Part shown: positions 28,205 to 36,806 of the stretch, piece by piece
How positions within the stretch are numbered: position 1 is the first letter of the stretch
Layout of the letters: every line of letters starts with the position of its first letter
NCBI RefSeq assembly: GCF_025449215.1
Contig: NZ_CP104900.1
Location: 1,922,001-1,986,000, forward strand
Origin: Shewanella seohaensis
GTDB lineage: Bacteria; Pseudomonadota; Gammaproteobacteria; Enterobacterales; Shewanellaceae
Reading direction: 5' to 3'
DNA length: 64,000 nt
The notes under the pieces: model-generated
Seen by the model: the letters and a program-made list of their open reading frames with translations, nothing else
The model's database searches: none
What the model was told of the DNA's origin: nothing
Program-made: the position numbers and the translations under genes

Positions 28205-28972
28205 GTGGATTTAGCTACAGTTATAGGACTAGTCGGGGGCTTTGGTTTTATCCTTTGGGCTATGATGACCAGCGGCGGCCTGGCAATCTTTATCGACGTC
28301 CCCTCAGTGTTTATCGTGTTCGGTGGTTCATTCTTCGTCGTAATGATGAAATTCAATCTCAAACAGTTTTTGGGGGCGGTAAAAATCGCCGTCAAAGCCT
28401 TTATGTTTAAGATTGATAAGCCTGAAGATCTTATCGAGCAATCCGTGACTATGGCGGACGCCGCCCGTAAAGGCGGATTCCTTGCCCTCGAAGAAGCGCA
28501 AATTTCCAACAGTTTTATGCAAAAAGCCGTCGATATGTTGGTCGATGGTCACGATGGTGAAGTGGTGCGCGCCGCACTTGAAAAAGACATTGCCCTTACA
28601 GAAGAGCGCCATCGCAACGGCATTGCGATTTTTAGGGCCTTTGGTGACGTTGGCCCCGCGATGGGGATGATTGGTACCTTAGTGGGCTTGGTGGCCATGT
28701 TATCCAACATGTCGGATCCCAAATCGATTGGTCCATCGATGGCGGTGGCCTTGTTAACGACGCTGTACGGCGCCGTGGTCGCCAACATGGTGTGTATTCC
28801 CATTGCCGATAAACTCACCCTACGCATGGGTGAAGAAATGCTTAACCGCAACCTGATTATGGATGCGGTATTAGCCATTCAAGATGGCCAAAACCCACGG
28901 GTGATTGAAGGTTTCTTGAAGAATTATCTTGCTGAAAAACAGCGGAAAATCGATACAACGGACGGAGAGTAG
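28205..28972 (+). CDS. pomA: Flagellar motor stator protein PomA (sodium type MotA)
   Basis: A 255-residue inner-membrane protein with four transmembrane helices (about 3-22, 30-48, 150-170, 180-200). It pairs with PomB to form the ion-driven stator that turns the flagellum. GDVGPAMGMIGTLVGLVAMLSNM and the cytoplasmic charged loop between helices 2 and 3 are typical of the sodium-type subfamily. Start is a GTG at 28205 after GAGGAG. The gene is followed after 3 bp by pomB, so the two are co-translated. The sodium type is inferred from similarity to PomA rather than proton-type MotA. Confidence 0.93.
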   Translation: MDLATVIGLVGGFGFILWAMMTSGGLAIFIDVPSVFIVFGGSFFVVMMKFNLKQFLGAVKIAVKAFMFKIDKPEDLIEQSVTMADAARKGGFLALEEAQISNSFMQKAVDMLVDGHDGEVVRAALEKDIALTEERHRNGIAIFRAFGDVGPAMGMIGTLVGLVAMLSNMSDPKSIGPSMAVALLTTLYGAVVANMVCIPIADKLTLRMGEEMLNRNLIMDAVLAIQDGQNPRVIEGFLKNYLAEKQRKIDTTDGE

Positions 28973-28975
28973 CCC

Positions 28976-29896
28976 ATGGCTAAGTGCAACTGTCCACCGC
29001 CCGGAGCACCGCTCTGGTTGGCAACATTTGCCGATTTGATGTCCCTCTTGATGTGTTTCTTCGTGCTGCTGCTGTCATTCTCCGAAATGGACGTGATGAA
29101 GTTTAAGCAGATCGCAGGCTCGATGAAGTATGCCTTCGGGGTGCAAAACAAGGTCGAAGTCAAAGACATTCCTAAGGGGACGTCTGTGATTGCATTGGAG
29201 TTTCGTCCTGGTCGTCCCGATCCCACGCCGATTGAAATCATTAACCAACAAACCAACGAAATGACCGAACCCGTATTGGATTATCAAGCGGGCGAAGACG
29301 ATAGCGCGGGAGGTGTGCAGCAGCAAAATGGTTCGCAGCGGGGCGGTGAAGCCTCGGCGACGGCCCAAGAAACGGCGGATGCGGTGAAGGCCGAAGCCGC
29401 GGCGGCGCAGGATAAAATCAATCAGCAAGTGAAGAAAATGGCACAGGAACTCAATAATGAGATCACCGATGGGGCGATCGAAATTGAGTCACTTGGGCAG
29501 CAAATCATTATCCGTATCCGTGAGAAGGGCTCATTTGCCTCAGGATCTGGCTTCCTGCAGCCGCGATTTAAACCCGTGGTGCGCTCGGTCGGCGAATTGC
29601 TAAAAGATGTGCCGGGGATCATCACGGTATCGGGTTACACCGATGATATGCAGATAAGTGATGAGCTCTATAGCTCGAACTGGGATCTCTCCAGTAAACG
29701 CGCTGTGGCAGTGGCCGATGTGCTGCTGCAAGTGAAGGGCTTCGATCCTAAGCGGATGAAAGTGGTCGGTATGGCGTCGAATAATCCAATCGTGCCCAAT
29801 GACTCACCTGAAAACCGTGCACGAAATCGTCGTGTTGAGATTGCCATTGAACAGGGTAAAGCCAAAGAATCCGAAGAAATTCAAGTAGGTAAATAG
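28976..29896 (+). CDS. pomB: Flagellar motor stator protein PomB (MotB/OmpA-domain)
   Basis: A 306-residue partner of PomA. One transmembrane helix with the ion-binding aspartate (WLATFADLMSLLMCFFVLLLSF, residues about 15-36) is followed by a linker rich in Gln, Ala and Glu. The C-terminal OmpA-like peptidoglycan-binding domain has VSGYTDD near 222 and SPENRARNRRVEI near 285. The Asp in FADLMSL is the ion-carrying residue. A terminator follows 33 bp after the stop. Confidence 0.94.
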   Translation: MAKCNCPPPGAPLWLATFADLMSLLMCFFVLLLSFSEMDVMKFKQIAGSMKYAFGVQNKVEVKDIPKGTSVIALEFRPGRPDPTPIEIINQQTNEMTEPVLDYQAGEDDSAGGVQQQNGSQRGGEASATAQETADAVKAEAAAAQDKINQQVKKMAQELNNEITDGAIEIESLGQQIIIRIREKGSFASGSGFLQPRFKPVVRSVGELLKDVPGIITVSGYTDDMQISDELYSSNWDLSSKRAVAVADVLLQVKGFDPKRMKVVGMASNNPIVPNDSPENRARNRRVEIAIEQGKAKESEEIQVGK

Positions 29897-29928
29897 CTTT
29901 TAATCCAAACCTGTGATTCGATAAAAAC

Positions 29929-29953
29929 GCCGTGACTTGCTCACGGCTTTTTT
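29929..29953 (+). terminator. Terminator after pomAB
   Basis: GCCGTGA / TCACGGC with loop CTTGC, followed by six T. Confidence 0.9.
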
Positions 29954-30112
29954 ATTTGTGATTTTTTGACTATAAGTTCAACTGTGCATAAGCGCACGCC
30001 ACGAGCAGCCCGAGTGTGGAAACAGGTGCGTCAATCGCCGTGAGTTTGTTATAATCCGGCGATTATTCTTTTAACCAATTTTGCTGTTTACAAAATTGCC
30101 CGCGGAAATCCC

Positions 30113-31566
30113 ATGAAGTTTATTGTAAAGCTGTACCCAGAAATCATGATGAAGAGCAAGCCCGTGCGCATGCGCTTCACCAAAATGCTCGAAACCAACA
30201 TCCGTAACGTGCTCAAAAAAGTTGATGAAGATGCTAAAGTGCAACGTCAATGGGACCGTATTTGGGTAAAGGTGCCAAATGATAAACCTGAATTAGCTCT
30301 GGCCTTTGGTGAGCGTTTAGCCTGTATTCCTGGGATCGCCCATGTGGTGCAAGTGGATGAATACAGTTTTACCTCTGTTGACGATATCTACCAACAAGTC
30401 TTACCCGTATATCGCGACCAAATTGCCGGTAAAACCTTCTGTGTGCGCGTCAAACGTACTGGCTCCCACGATTTTAACTCTATCGAAGTCGAGCGTTATG
30501 TCGGTGGTGGTTTAAACCAGTTTACCGATGCGATTGGCGTGCGTTTGAAGAACCCAGAAGTGACAGTTAACCTCGAAATCGAGGGCGATAAACTGTATAT
30601 GGTGACCAAGCGTATCGAAGGCTTAGGCGGCTTCCCAATGGCGACACAGGAAGATGTGTTGTCCTTGATTTCGGGCGGTTTTGACTCAGGCGTGTCGAGC
30701 TACCAATTTATTAAGAAGGGCGCACGTACCCATTACTGTTTCTTCAACCTCGGTGGCGCGCAGCATGAAATTGGCGTGAAACAAGTCGCTTACCATTTGT
30801 GGAAAACCTATGGTGAATCCCACAAGGTGAAGTTTGTGTCTGTGCCGTTCGAGCCTGTAGTGGCCGAGATTTTAGAGAAAATCGACAACGGTCAAATGGG
30901 CGTGGTGCTCAAGCGTATGATGATGCGCACCGCGGCGCGTATTGCCGAGCGTATGGGTATTCAGGCGATTGTGACAGGCGAGAGTTTAGGCCAAGTATCG
31001 AGCCAAACCTTAACCAACTTAAACGTGATTGACCGCTGCACCGATATGCTGATACTGCGCCCGCTGATCGCCATGGACAAGCAGGACATCATCAACGAAT
31101 GTCGCCGTATTGGCACCGAAGATTTTGCTAAATCTATGCCTGAATATTGCGGCGTGATTTCGCAAAAGCCAACCGTTAAGGCGGTACTGGCCAAGGTTGA
31201 GGCCGAGGAGACTAAATTCTCTGAGGACTTGATTGACCGTATCGTTGAGCAGGCCGTGGCCATTGATATCAGGGAGATAGCAGAACAAATGAATACGCGT
31301 ATCACTGAAACTGAAACCGTTGTTGCTATCGACACCACGAAGTGGTGATTGATATTCGCGCCCCAGAGGAAGAAGAGAACAAGCCGCTGGAGATTGAAGG
31401 CGTGGAAATCAAGCGCATTCCTTTCTTCAAATTAGCGACTCAGTTTGCCGATCTCGATAAGCAGAAGACTTACCTGTTGTACTGTGAGCGTGGTGTGATG
31501 AGTAAATTACAGGCGCTATACCTGATTGAGCAAGGTTATCACAATGTTAAGGTTTACCGCCCTTAA
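30113..31566 (+). CDS. thiI: tRNA 4-thiouridine synthase ThiI, rhodanese domain put out of frame by a one-base loss
   Basis: ThiI adds sulfur to U8 of tRNA and also supplies sulfur for the thiamine thiazole ring. The N-terminal THUMP domain and the PP-loop [11 protein letters not shown] (near residue 185) are intact. The frame ends at 31348 after DTTKW, but the next frame continues straight into the C-terminal rhodanese domain, including the active-site segment [13 protein letters not shown], to 31566. Adding one G at about 31339 (ACCACGAAG to ACCACGGAAG) gives [12 protein letters not shown] and a 484-residue protein, the usual size. A natural split is possible, but the pattern across the window favours a read error. 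Confidence 0.9.
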
Positions 31567-31670
31567 GCGATAAGCAGTAATGCACGTGCGAAGGCCAAAC
31601 GTCAATTTTGGCCTTAATGCGCATGAATTGGGGCCTTAATGCGCCAATAAGCAGGTAAACGAATACAAAA

Positions 31671-31698
31671 AAGCCGCATTGGAATGCGGCTTTTGTTT
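31671..31698. terminator. Bidirectional terminator between thiI and a convergent small gene
   Basis: AAGCCGCATT / AATGCGGCTT with a short loop, A-rich before and TTTTGTTTT after. Just upstream GGCCTTAATGCGC occurs twice (about 31610-31645). Confidence 0.85.
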
Positions 31699-31717
31699 TA
31701 CTGTTCAGCAGTGCAAT

Positions 31718-31951
31718 TTATTCGGTCTTCACCACTTGCTGGGCCGGTAACACTTCATCGGCAAGCAATAAGGTAGGATCCTGCAGCGCTTCTTGATGCA
31801 TTTCTTCCATCATCGCAGTCAGTTCGGCATTGATGCTTGCCTGTAAATCACTGGTGTCGATGATAATTTCTGCATCGATAACATTTGCGCTGACATTGGC
31901 ACTGAGTGCGCTGACTAACACTAACGCAAAAGCAGATTTTAAATTGAACAT
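31718..31951 (-). CDS. Small secreted acidic protein of unknown function
   Basis: A 77-residue protein with a signal peptide (MFNLKSAFALVLVSALSANVSANV) and an acidic mature part of about 53 residues containing MMEEMHQEA. I do not recognise a family. A GGAGGC stretch lies just before the ATG. It is divergent from gcvA and convergent with thiI. Confidence 0.6.
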   Translation of the reverse strand: MFNLKSAFALVLVSALSANVSANVIDAEIIIDTSDLQASINAELTAMMEEMHQEALQDPTLLLADEVLPAQQVVKTE

Positions 31952-32127
31952 AGTCGCCTCCGGGCTGACAAAGTATTGCTGTCAGACATTCCCATCACCC
32001 GTTCGAGATTGTCCAACTCATGTGTTTCGTTGGCGCAAAATTTAATCAAAAACGCTGGCCTTTACAAACGATTAAATGTAACAATACGGATTAGAAAAAC
32101 TAATTAAAAATTGAGATAGAGATCACT

Positions 32128-33039
32128 ATGTCAAGACGCTTACCACCACTGAATGCGGTTAAAGCATTTGAGGCCGCCGCACGGCATTTGAGCTTTACTC
32201 GAGCTGCTGAAGAATTGTTTGTGACTCAGGCTGCGGTGAGTCACCAAATTAAGGCGCTGGAAGATTTTCTCGGATTAAAATTATTTCGCCGAAAGAATCG
32301 TTCGCTGCTGCTGACCGAAGAAGGTCAGAGCTATTTTCTCGATATTAAAGATATCTTCACTCAACTGGCGGATGCGACCGACAGGCTGCTCGCACGTAGC
32401 GCCATTGGTTCGTTGACCGTGAGTATGTCGCCCAGTTTTGCGATTCAGTGGCTGGTGCCGCGCCTGTCGAAGTTTAGTGAAAAAAATCCCGACATTGACG
32501 TACGAATTAAAGCGGTAGACACAGAGGCCAGCTCCTTAACCGACGATGTCGACGTCGCCATTTATTATGGTTTAGGCAATTGGCCGGGACTGCGCGCCGA
32601 TAAACTCCGCAATGAAGTGTTGATCCCCGTATGTTCGCCCATGCTGTTAAATGGCCCTAAGCCGTTATCAAAGCCGGAAGATTTAAAATACCACACCCTG
32701 CTGCACGATATGAGCCGCCACGATTGGCAGGCTTGGTTTAGACAATGTGGGATAAGTGATATCAACGTCAACCAAGGGCCGATTTTCAGTCATTCTTCCC
32801 TCGTCTTACAGGCGGCGGCCCACGGCCAAGGTGTGGCCTTAGGTTATAGCGTGTTGGCTCGCCCCGATATCAAGGCGGGGCGACTGGTGTGCCCATTCCA
32901 AGAGGTGTTAGTGAGTAAAGATGCTTATTACCTCGTCTGCCAACAGAATCATGCCGAGCTGGGGAAAGTGGTCGCGTTTCGTGAGTGGATGTTAGATATG
33001 TTTGCCGAGGAGTCACGCAGTGAGTTGTTGCCCGGATAA
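32128..33039 (+). CDS. gcvA: LysR-family regulator GcvA
   Basis: A 303-residue transcription factor with the winged helix at residues 7-65 (PPLNAVKAFEAAARHLSFTRAAEELFVTQAAVSHQIKALE), the sequence typical of the GcvA branch. GcvA controls the glycine cleavage system in response to glycine and purines. The effector domain shows SPSFAIQWLVPRL near residue 97. Its 3' end overlaps the following hydrolase gene by 20 bp, implying cotranscription. No gcv genes are nearby and no GcvB-like RNA was seen upstream, so identity rests on sequence type. Confidence 0.82.
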   Translation: MSRRLPPLNAVKAFEAAARHLSFTRAAEELFVTQAAVSHQIKALEDFLGLKLFRRKNRSLLLTEEGQSYFLDIKDIFTQLADATDRLLARSAIGSLTVSMSPSFAIQWLVPRLSKFSEKNPDIDVRIKAVDTEASSLTDDVDVAIYYGLGNWPGLRADKLRNEVLIPVCSPMLLNGPKPLSKPEDLKYHTLLHDMSRHDWQAWFRQCGISDINVNQGPIFSHSSLVLQAAAHGQGVALGYSVLARPDIKAGRLVCPFQEVLVSKDAYYLVCQQNHAELGKVVAFREWMLDMFAEESRSELLPG

Positions 33040-33690
33040 TCCCTTGACCAACGAGGATGTTGCTTCAAGCGCCTATGTGTTAGCAGGCGAGCCATCAGAA
33101 ACCTTGATTTTATTTGCCCACGGCGCAGGAGCGAATCGAGACTCCGACTTTATGTGCCAAATGGCCGCAGGTCTTGTCGCCAAGGGTTTTCAAGTGATGC
33201 GTTTTAACTTTCCCTATATGCAGGCCAATGCCGTGGATGGTAAAAAGCGCCCCCAGATAGAGCGCCAAAGTTGCTTGCCTGTTTTAGCGAGATGCTCGAT
33301 GTGGCGCACGCTCAACCTAAGGTTAAGCGTGTGGTCTTGATGGGCAAATCCATGGGCGGACGCATGGCGGCTTTATTGGCCTGCGATAGTGTGCAAGCGA
33401 GCCGTATCGACAGCGTCATTTGTTTAGGTTATCCCTTTATTCCGCTTAAGGGCGGTGAACCTAGGTTAGAATCCCTAAACGACTGTCAAGTGCCGGTGTT
33501 AGTGCTCCAAGGGGAGCGGGATAAGTTTGGCGGTAAGATGCAAATCCCTAGCTGGCCACTTAACAGTGATATTCAAATTGAATACTTAGCCGATGGGGAT
33601 CATAGTTTTGTCCCAAGAAAGTCGTCAGGCACGACCGAAGCGGCTAACCTTGCATTGGCTGTTGATTTATCAGAAAAATTTATTGGTTAG
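33020..33690 (+). CDS. Small alpha/beta-hydrolase (Tex30/KANL3-like), interrupted by a one-base loss
   Basis: The predicted 223-residue protein has an alpha/beta-hydrolase fold: LILFAHGAGANRDSDFM near the N-terminus, the nucleophile elbow GKSMGGRMA, and the C-terminal ADGDHSFVPRK carrying the histidine. Start is a GTG at 33020, 8 bp after GAGGAG and inside the end of gcvA. The frame breaks at 33250-33254, where a run of five C replaces the six needed for KKRPPDRAPKLLACFSEML. Without repair the product ends at 33340 before the catalytic serine. Substrate unknown. Confidence 0.8.
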
Positions 33691-33777
33691 TGCTTATTCT
33701 TAATGTGACCTAAAGCGTTCAGGCATGACTGCTAGAGCGTCGTCTGTCGTAAAGCCTATTGGTTTTTGGAGGTAAAA

Positions 33778-34169
33778 ATGCGTAAAGGATTGTTGTTACT
33801 CGCCGCAGTAAGCGGATTTTTGCGGTCGCGCTAGGCGCCTTTGGCGCCCATGGACTCAAGGCTGTCGCGCCGCCTGAGCTGATTGAGGTGTTTAATCTGG
33901 GGGTGCAATATCACTTCTACCATACCTTTGCGCTGATTGCCGTGGCCTTTGCCGGACAGTGGTTAACCTCGCGTTTGCTGGACTGGGCGGCGTACCTGTT
34001 TATGGCGGGCATAGTGCTGTTTTCTGGCTCGCTTTACGGTTTGGCGCTGGTCGGTAGCAAATGGTTTGGCCCTATCACCCCGATGGGCGGTGGCTGTTTC
34101 CTCTTAGGTTGGTTATTGCTGGCCGCAGCCGTATGGCGCCATAAAGTGGTGGATGGTAACGAGTCATAA
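33778..34169 (+). CDS. DUF423 family membrane protein (YgdD type), interrupted by a one-base loss
   Basis: The repaired protein has 130 residues and four transmembrane helices, with the family segment GAFGAHGLK near residue 20 and TPMGGGCFLLGWLLL near the end. GGAGGTAAAAATG gives a strong start at 33778. The run at 33817-33821 has five T; six give SGFFAVALGAFGAHG. As written, a TAG ends translation after 18 codons. YgdD-type proteins have no assigned function. Confidence 0.85.
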
Positions 34170-34219
34170 TGCTCGTATGGCGTAGCCACTGCGCCATGGG
34201 GGCATCCAGCCAATCACAC

Positions 34220-34247
34220 AAAAGCCCGATAGCAAATCGGGCTTTTG
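34220..34247 (+). terminator. Terminator after the DUF423 gene
   Basis: AAAAGCCCGAT / ATCGGGCTTTT with a 5-nt loop (AGCAA), then GTG. It ends the gcvA-hydrolase-DUF423 group or acts in both directions. Confidence 0.8.
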
Positions 34248-34322
34248 TGTATTGAAATTGCTATACTGGCGCCCAAATCGATAGTCGGCCATGTTTATGG
34301 CTTGGATTTCTTAAGGATCTCC

Positions 34323-35408
34323 ATGAAAAACCTATTTTTATTTTGCCGTGCAGGCTATGAGAAAGAATGCGCAGCAGAAATCCAACAGCGAGCCGCCGAG
34401 CTCAATGTGGGTGGCTTTGTTAAGGCCAACAACAACGATGCCTACGTGGTATATCAATGTTTTGAAGAAGACGGCGGCGATACCTTAGTGAAGCAACTGC
34501 CGTTGGATTCACTGATTTTTGCCCGTCAGATGTTTGCCGCAAGCGAGTTGTTGGCGGATTTACCCGAGTCTGATCGTGTCAGCCCGATTGTGGCGGCGCT
34601 CAGTGACGTGAGTAAAGCGGGTGAGCTGAGGGTTGAAACCCCTGACACCAACGAAGCGAAAGAACTGTCTGCATTTTGCCGTAAGTTTACCGTGCCTTTG
34701 CGCCAGCATTTGAAAAAATCCGGCAGTTTACTGGCGCAAGAGAATCCTAAGCGTCCGATTATTCACGTCTGTTTTATCGGCCCAGGTCGCGCCTACGCAG
34801 GTTATTCCTTCAGCAACAACAGCTCACCCTATTTTATGGGGATCCCGCGCCTGAAAATGGCTGCCGATGCGCCAAGTCGCTCAAGCTTGAAACTCGATGA
34901 AGCGTTCGCGCAGTTTGTGCCTAAAGAAGAACAGGAAGAACGGGTTCGCAGCGGCATGAATGCGGTGGACTTAGGCGCTTGCCCTGGCGGCTGGACCTAT
35001 CAGTTAGTGCGTCGTGGCATGATGGTCTCCGCGGTCGATAATGGCCCAATGAACGAAAAGCTGATGGAGACCGGACAAGTGAAACATTTCCGTGAGGATG
35101 GTTTCCGCTTCGAGCCACAGCGTAAAAACATTTATTGGTTAGTGTGTGACATGGTTGAAAAACCTGCGCGCGTGGCTGAGTTGATTGAAGCTTGGGCCAT
35201 CAATGGCTGGTTTAAAGAAGCGATTTTCAACCTCAAGCTGCCGATGAAGAGTCGTTATAAAGAAGTGATGGCGATTTTGAATACCATGCAGGAAATCCTC
35301 AAGGAAAACGGCATCAACGAGTTCCAGTTGCAGTGTAAGCACTTATACCATGACCGTGATGAAGTGACTGTTCACCTGTGGATTAGACCGAGCCAGGCTT
35401 GGAACTAA
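34323..35408 (+). CDS. rlmM: 23S rRNA 2'-O-methyltransferase RlmM
   Basis: A 361-residue enzyme that methylates C2498 of 23S rRNA using S-adenosylmethionine. The N-terminal THUMP-like domain begins [20 protein letters not shown]. The methyltransferase domain has the SAM motif [15 protein letters not shown] near residue 225, and the catalytic Lys-Asp-Lys-type residues fall in VCDMVEKP and [11 protein letters not shown]. The ATG at 34323 follows AAGGATCTCC; the frame extends back into the preceding terminator, so that extension is rejected. Confidence 0.94.
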   Translation: MKNLFLFCRAGYEKECAAEIQQRAAELNVGGFVKANNNDAYVVYQCFEEDGGDTLVKQLPLDSLIFARQMFAASELLADLPESDRVSPIVAALSDVSKAGELRVETPDTNEAKELSAFCRKFTVPLRQHLKKSGSLLAQENPKRPIIHVCFIGPGRAYAGYSFSNNSSPYFMGIPRLKMAADAPSRSSLKLDEAFAQFVPKEEQEERVRSGMNAVDLGACPGGWTYQLVRRGMMVSAVDNGPMNEKLMETGQVKHFREDGFRFEPQRKNIYWLVCDMVEKPARVAELIEAWAINGWFKEAIFNLKLPMKSRYKEVMAILNTMQEILKENGINEFQLQCKHLYHDRDEVTVHLWIRPSQAWN

Positions 35409-35440
35409 TCTGCGGTTTTTCACCGTTCTTTTCGTGACTG

Positions 35441-35469
35441 AAGCCCCAAGTGATGTTTGGGGCTTTTTG
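35441..35469 (+). terminator. Terminator after rlmM
   Basis: AGCCCCAA / TTGGGGCT with a 7-nt loop, followed by a T-run. Confidence 0.85.
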
Positions 35470-35497
35470 TTTGGCTGTCCCACTATATAGCGGCCAT

Positions 35498-35526
35498 AAA
35501 AAAACGCACCCAAGGTGCGTTTTTTG
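35498..35526 (-). terminator. Terminator of the isocitrate dehydrogenase gene
   Basis: AAAACGCACC / GGTGCGTTTT with loop CAA and A/T tracts on both sides, 16 bp from the convergent idh stop. Confidence 0.85.
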
Positions 35527-35541
35527 TTTCGCGCAAAGCGA

Positions 35542-36552
35542 TTATGACAGACGGTCAAGCACCGCTTGAGTGAAGTCTGTCGTGCCGTGGGTGCCGCCTA
35601 AATCGCGAGTCGTACGGTCCCCTTCTTCAATCACTGCCGATACGGCTTTACGGATCAAATCGGCTTTATCAGCCATGCCTAAGTATTCCAGCATTTGGAT
35701 AGAGGCTAAGATCACTGATGTTGGGTTCGCGAGGTTTTTACCTGCGATATCTGGCGCACTGCCGTGAACCGCTTCAAAAATCGCTGCATCACGGCCAATG
35801 TTGGCGCCGGGTGCCATACCTAAACCACCGACTAAACCAGCACACAGATCTGACAGAATGTCACCGAACAGGTTGGTGGTCACGATAACGTCGAAGTTTT
35901 CTGGGTTCATCACTAACTTCATGCAAGTCGCATCGACGATCATTTCTTCGGTTTTGATGTCTGGGTAGCGTTGGCTCACTTCACGGGCCACTTTCAGGAA
36001 CAGACCTGAAGTTGACTTCATGATGTTTGCTTTGTGCACGATAGTGACTTTCTTACGGTTTTCTTTGCGAGCCAGTTCGTAGGCGAATGTCGCGATTTGC
36101 TCAGCACCTTGGCGAGTGACGATACTGGTCGCTTCTGCGGTGGTGCCGTCTTCAGACACTTTTTGACCGTGGCCTGAGTACATGCCTTCGGTGTTTTCAC
36201 GCACTGTGATGATATCAATGTTTTCATAACGGGCTTGAGTGCCTTTGAAAGACAACACTGGACGCACGTTAGCGTACAGGCCGAATTTCTTACGTAATGT
36301 CACGTTGATAGAGGTGAAGCCTTCGCCTACTGGTGTCGTCAGCGGGCCTTTCAGGGTGATACGGTTTTTTTCGATCAGTTCTAAAGTACGCTGCGGAAGT
36401 AGTTCGCCCTGCTTCTCGAGAGCAGTTAAGCCGGCATCGGCAAATTCATATTCAAAATCACAACCTGCTTTATCAAGAATTTTTAAGGCTGAATCAATAA
36501 TACTTGGGCCAATTCCATCACCTGGAATTACGGTTATCGTTCTTTTTGACAT
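35542..36552 (-). CDS. NAD-type isocitrate dehydrogenase (homo-isocitrate/isopropylmalate dehydrogenase superfamily)
   Basis: A 336-residue beta-decarboxylating dehydrogenase. Typical segments are IPGDGIGPSI at the start, LKGPLTTPVGEGFTSINVTLRKKFGLYANVRP, ENTEGMYSGHGQ, and NLFGDILSDLCAGLVGGLGMAPGANIG, with the cofactor region HGSAPDIAGKNLANPT. Short length and the absence of the large E. coli Icd insertions favour an NAD-linked isocitrate dehydrogenase; it would convert isocitrate to 2-oxoglutarate in the TCA cycle. A homologous 3-isopropylmalate enzyme is the main alternative, but no leu genes are nearby. Confidence 0.87.
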   Translation of the reverse strand: MSKRTITVIPGDGIGPSIIDSALKILDKAGCDFEYEFADAGLTALEKQGELLPQRTLELIEKNRITLKGPLTTPVGEGFTSINVTLRKKFGLYANVRPVLSFKGTQARYENIDIITVRENTEGMYSGHGQKVSEDGTTAEATSIVTRQGAEQIATFAYELARKENRKKVTIVHKANIMKSTSGLFLKVAREVSQRYPDIKTEEMIVDATCMKLVMNPENFDVIVTTNLFGDILSDLCAGLVGGLGMAPGANIGRDAAIFEAVHGSAPDIAGKNLANPTSVILASIQMLEYLGMADKADLIRKAVSAVIEEGDRTTRDLGGTHGTTDFTQAVLDRLS

Positions 36553-36806
36553 GGAGAAGTCCTTCCACGGTTCGTCGTTACTGCAATTGTCCGACCCGGG
36601 ATTAGCCGGGTAACATGACTATGAATTTGGTGTTTTTTCTCCCCATTATTTTAACCGTCTTTGGTCAAACTTCACAGGAAATAGTGAGCAATATCACGAT
36701 TTTTTATTGGGTAAAACTTGTAAAAATACTGGGTTATAACGATGATGGAGAGCCAATGGTTAAAAAAGTCTACTTTAGTCTAACAACTACATAAAAGAGG
36801 AAGACA

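Noticed and set aside
31952..32127. GcvB-like sRNA beside gcvA
   Set aside because: In E. coli gcvB is divergent from gcvA, but here the gap shows neither the GU-rich linkers nor a terminator for it.
33778..34169. A real 93-residue shortened DUF423 protein starting at 33888
   Set aside because: The strong ribosome site is at 33778 and one T restores the full family sequence, so the shorter start is an artefact of the break.
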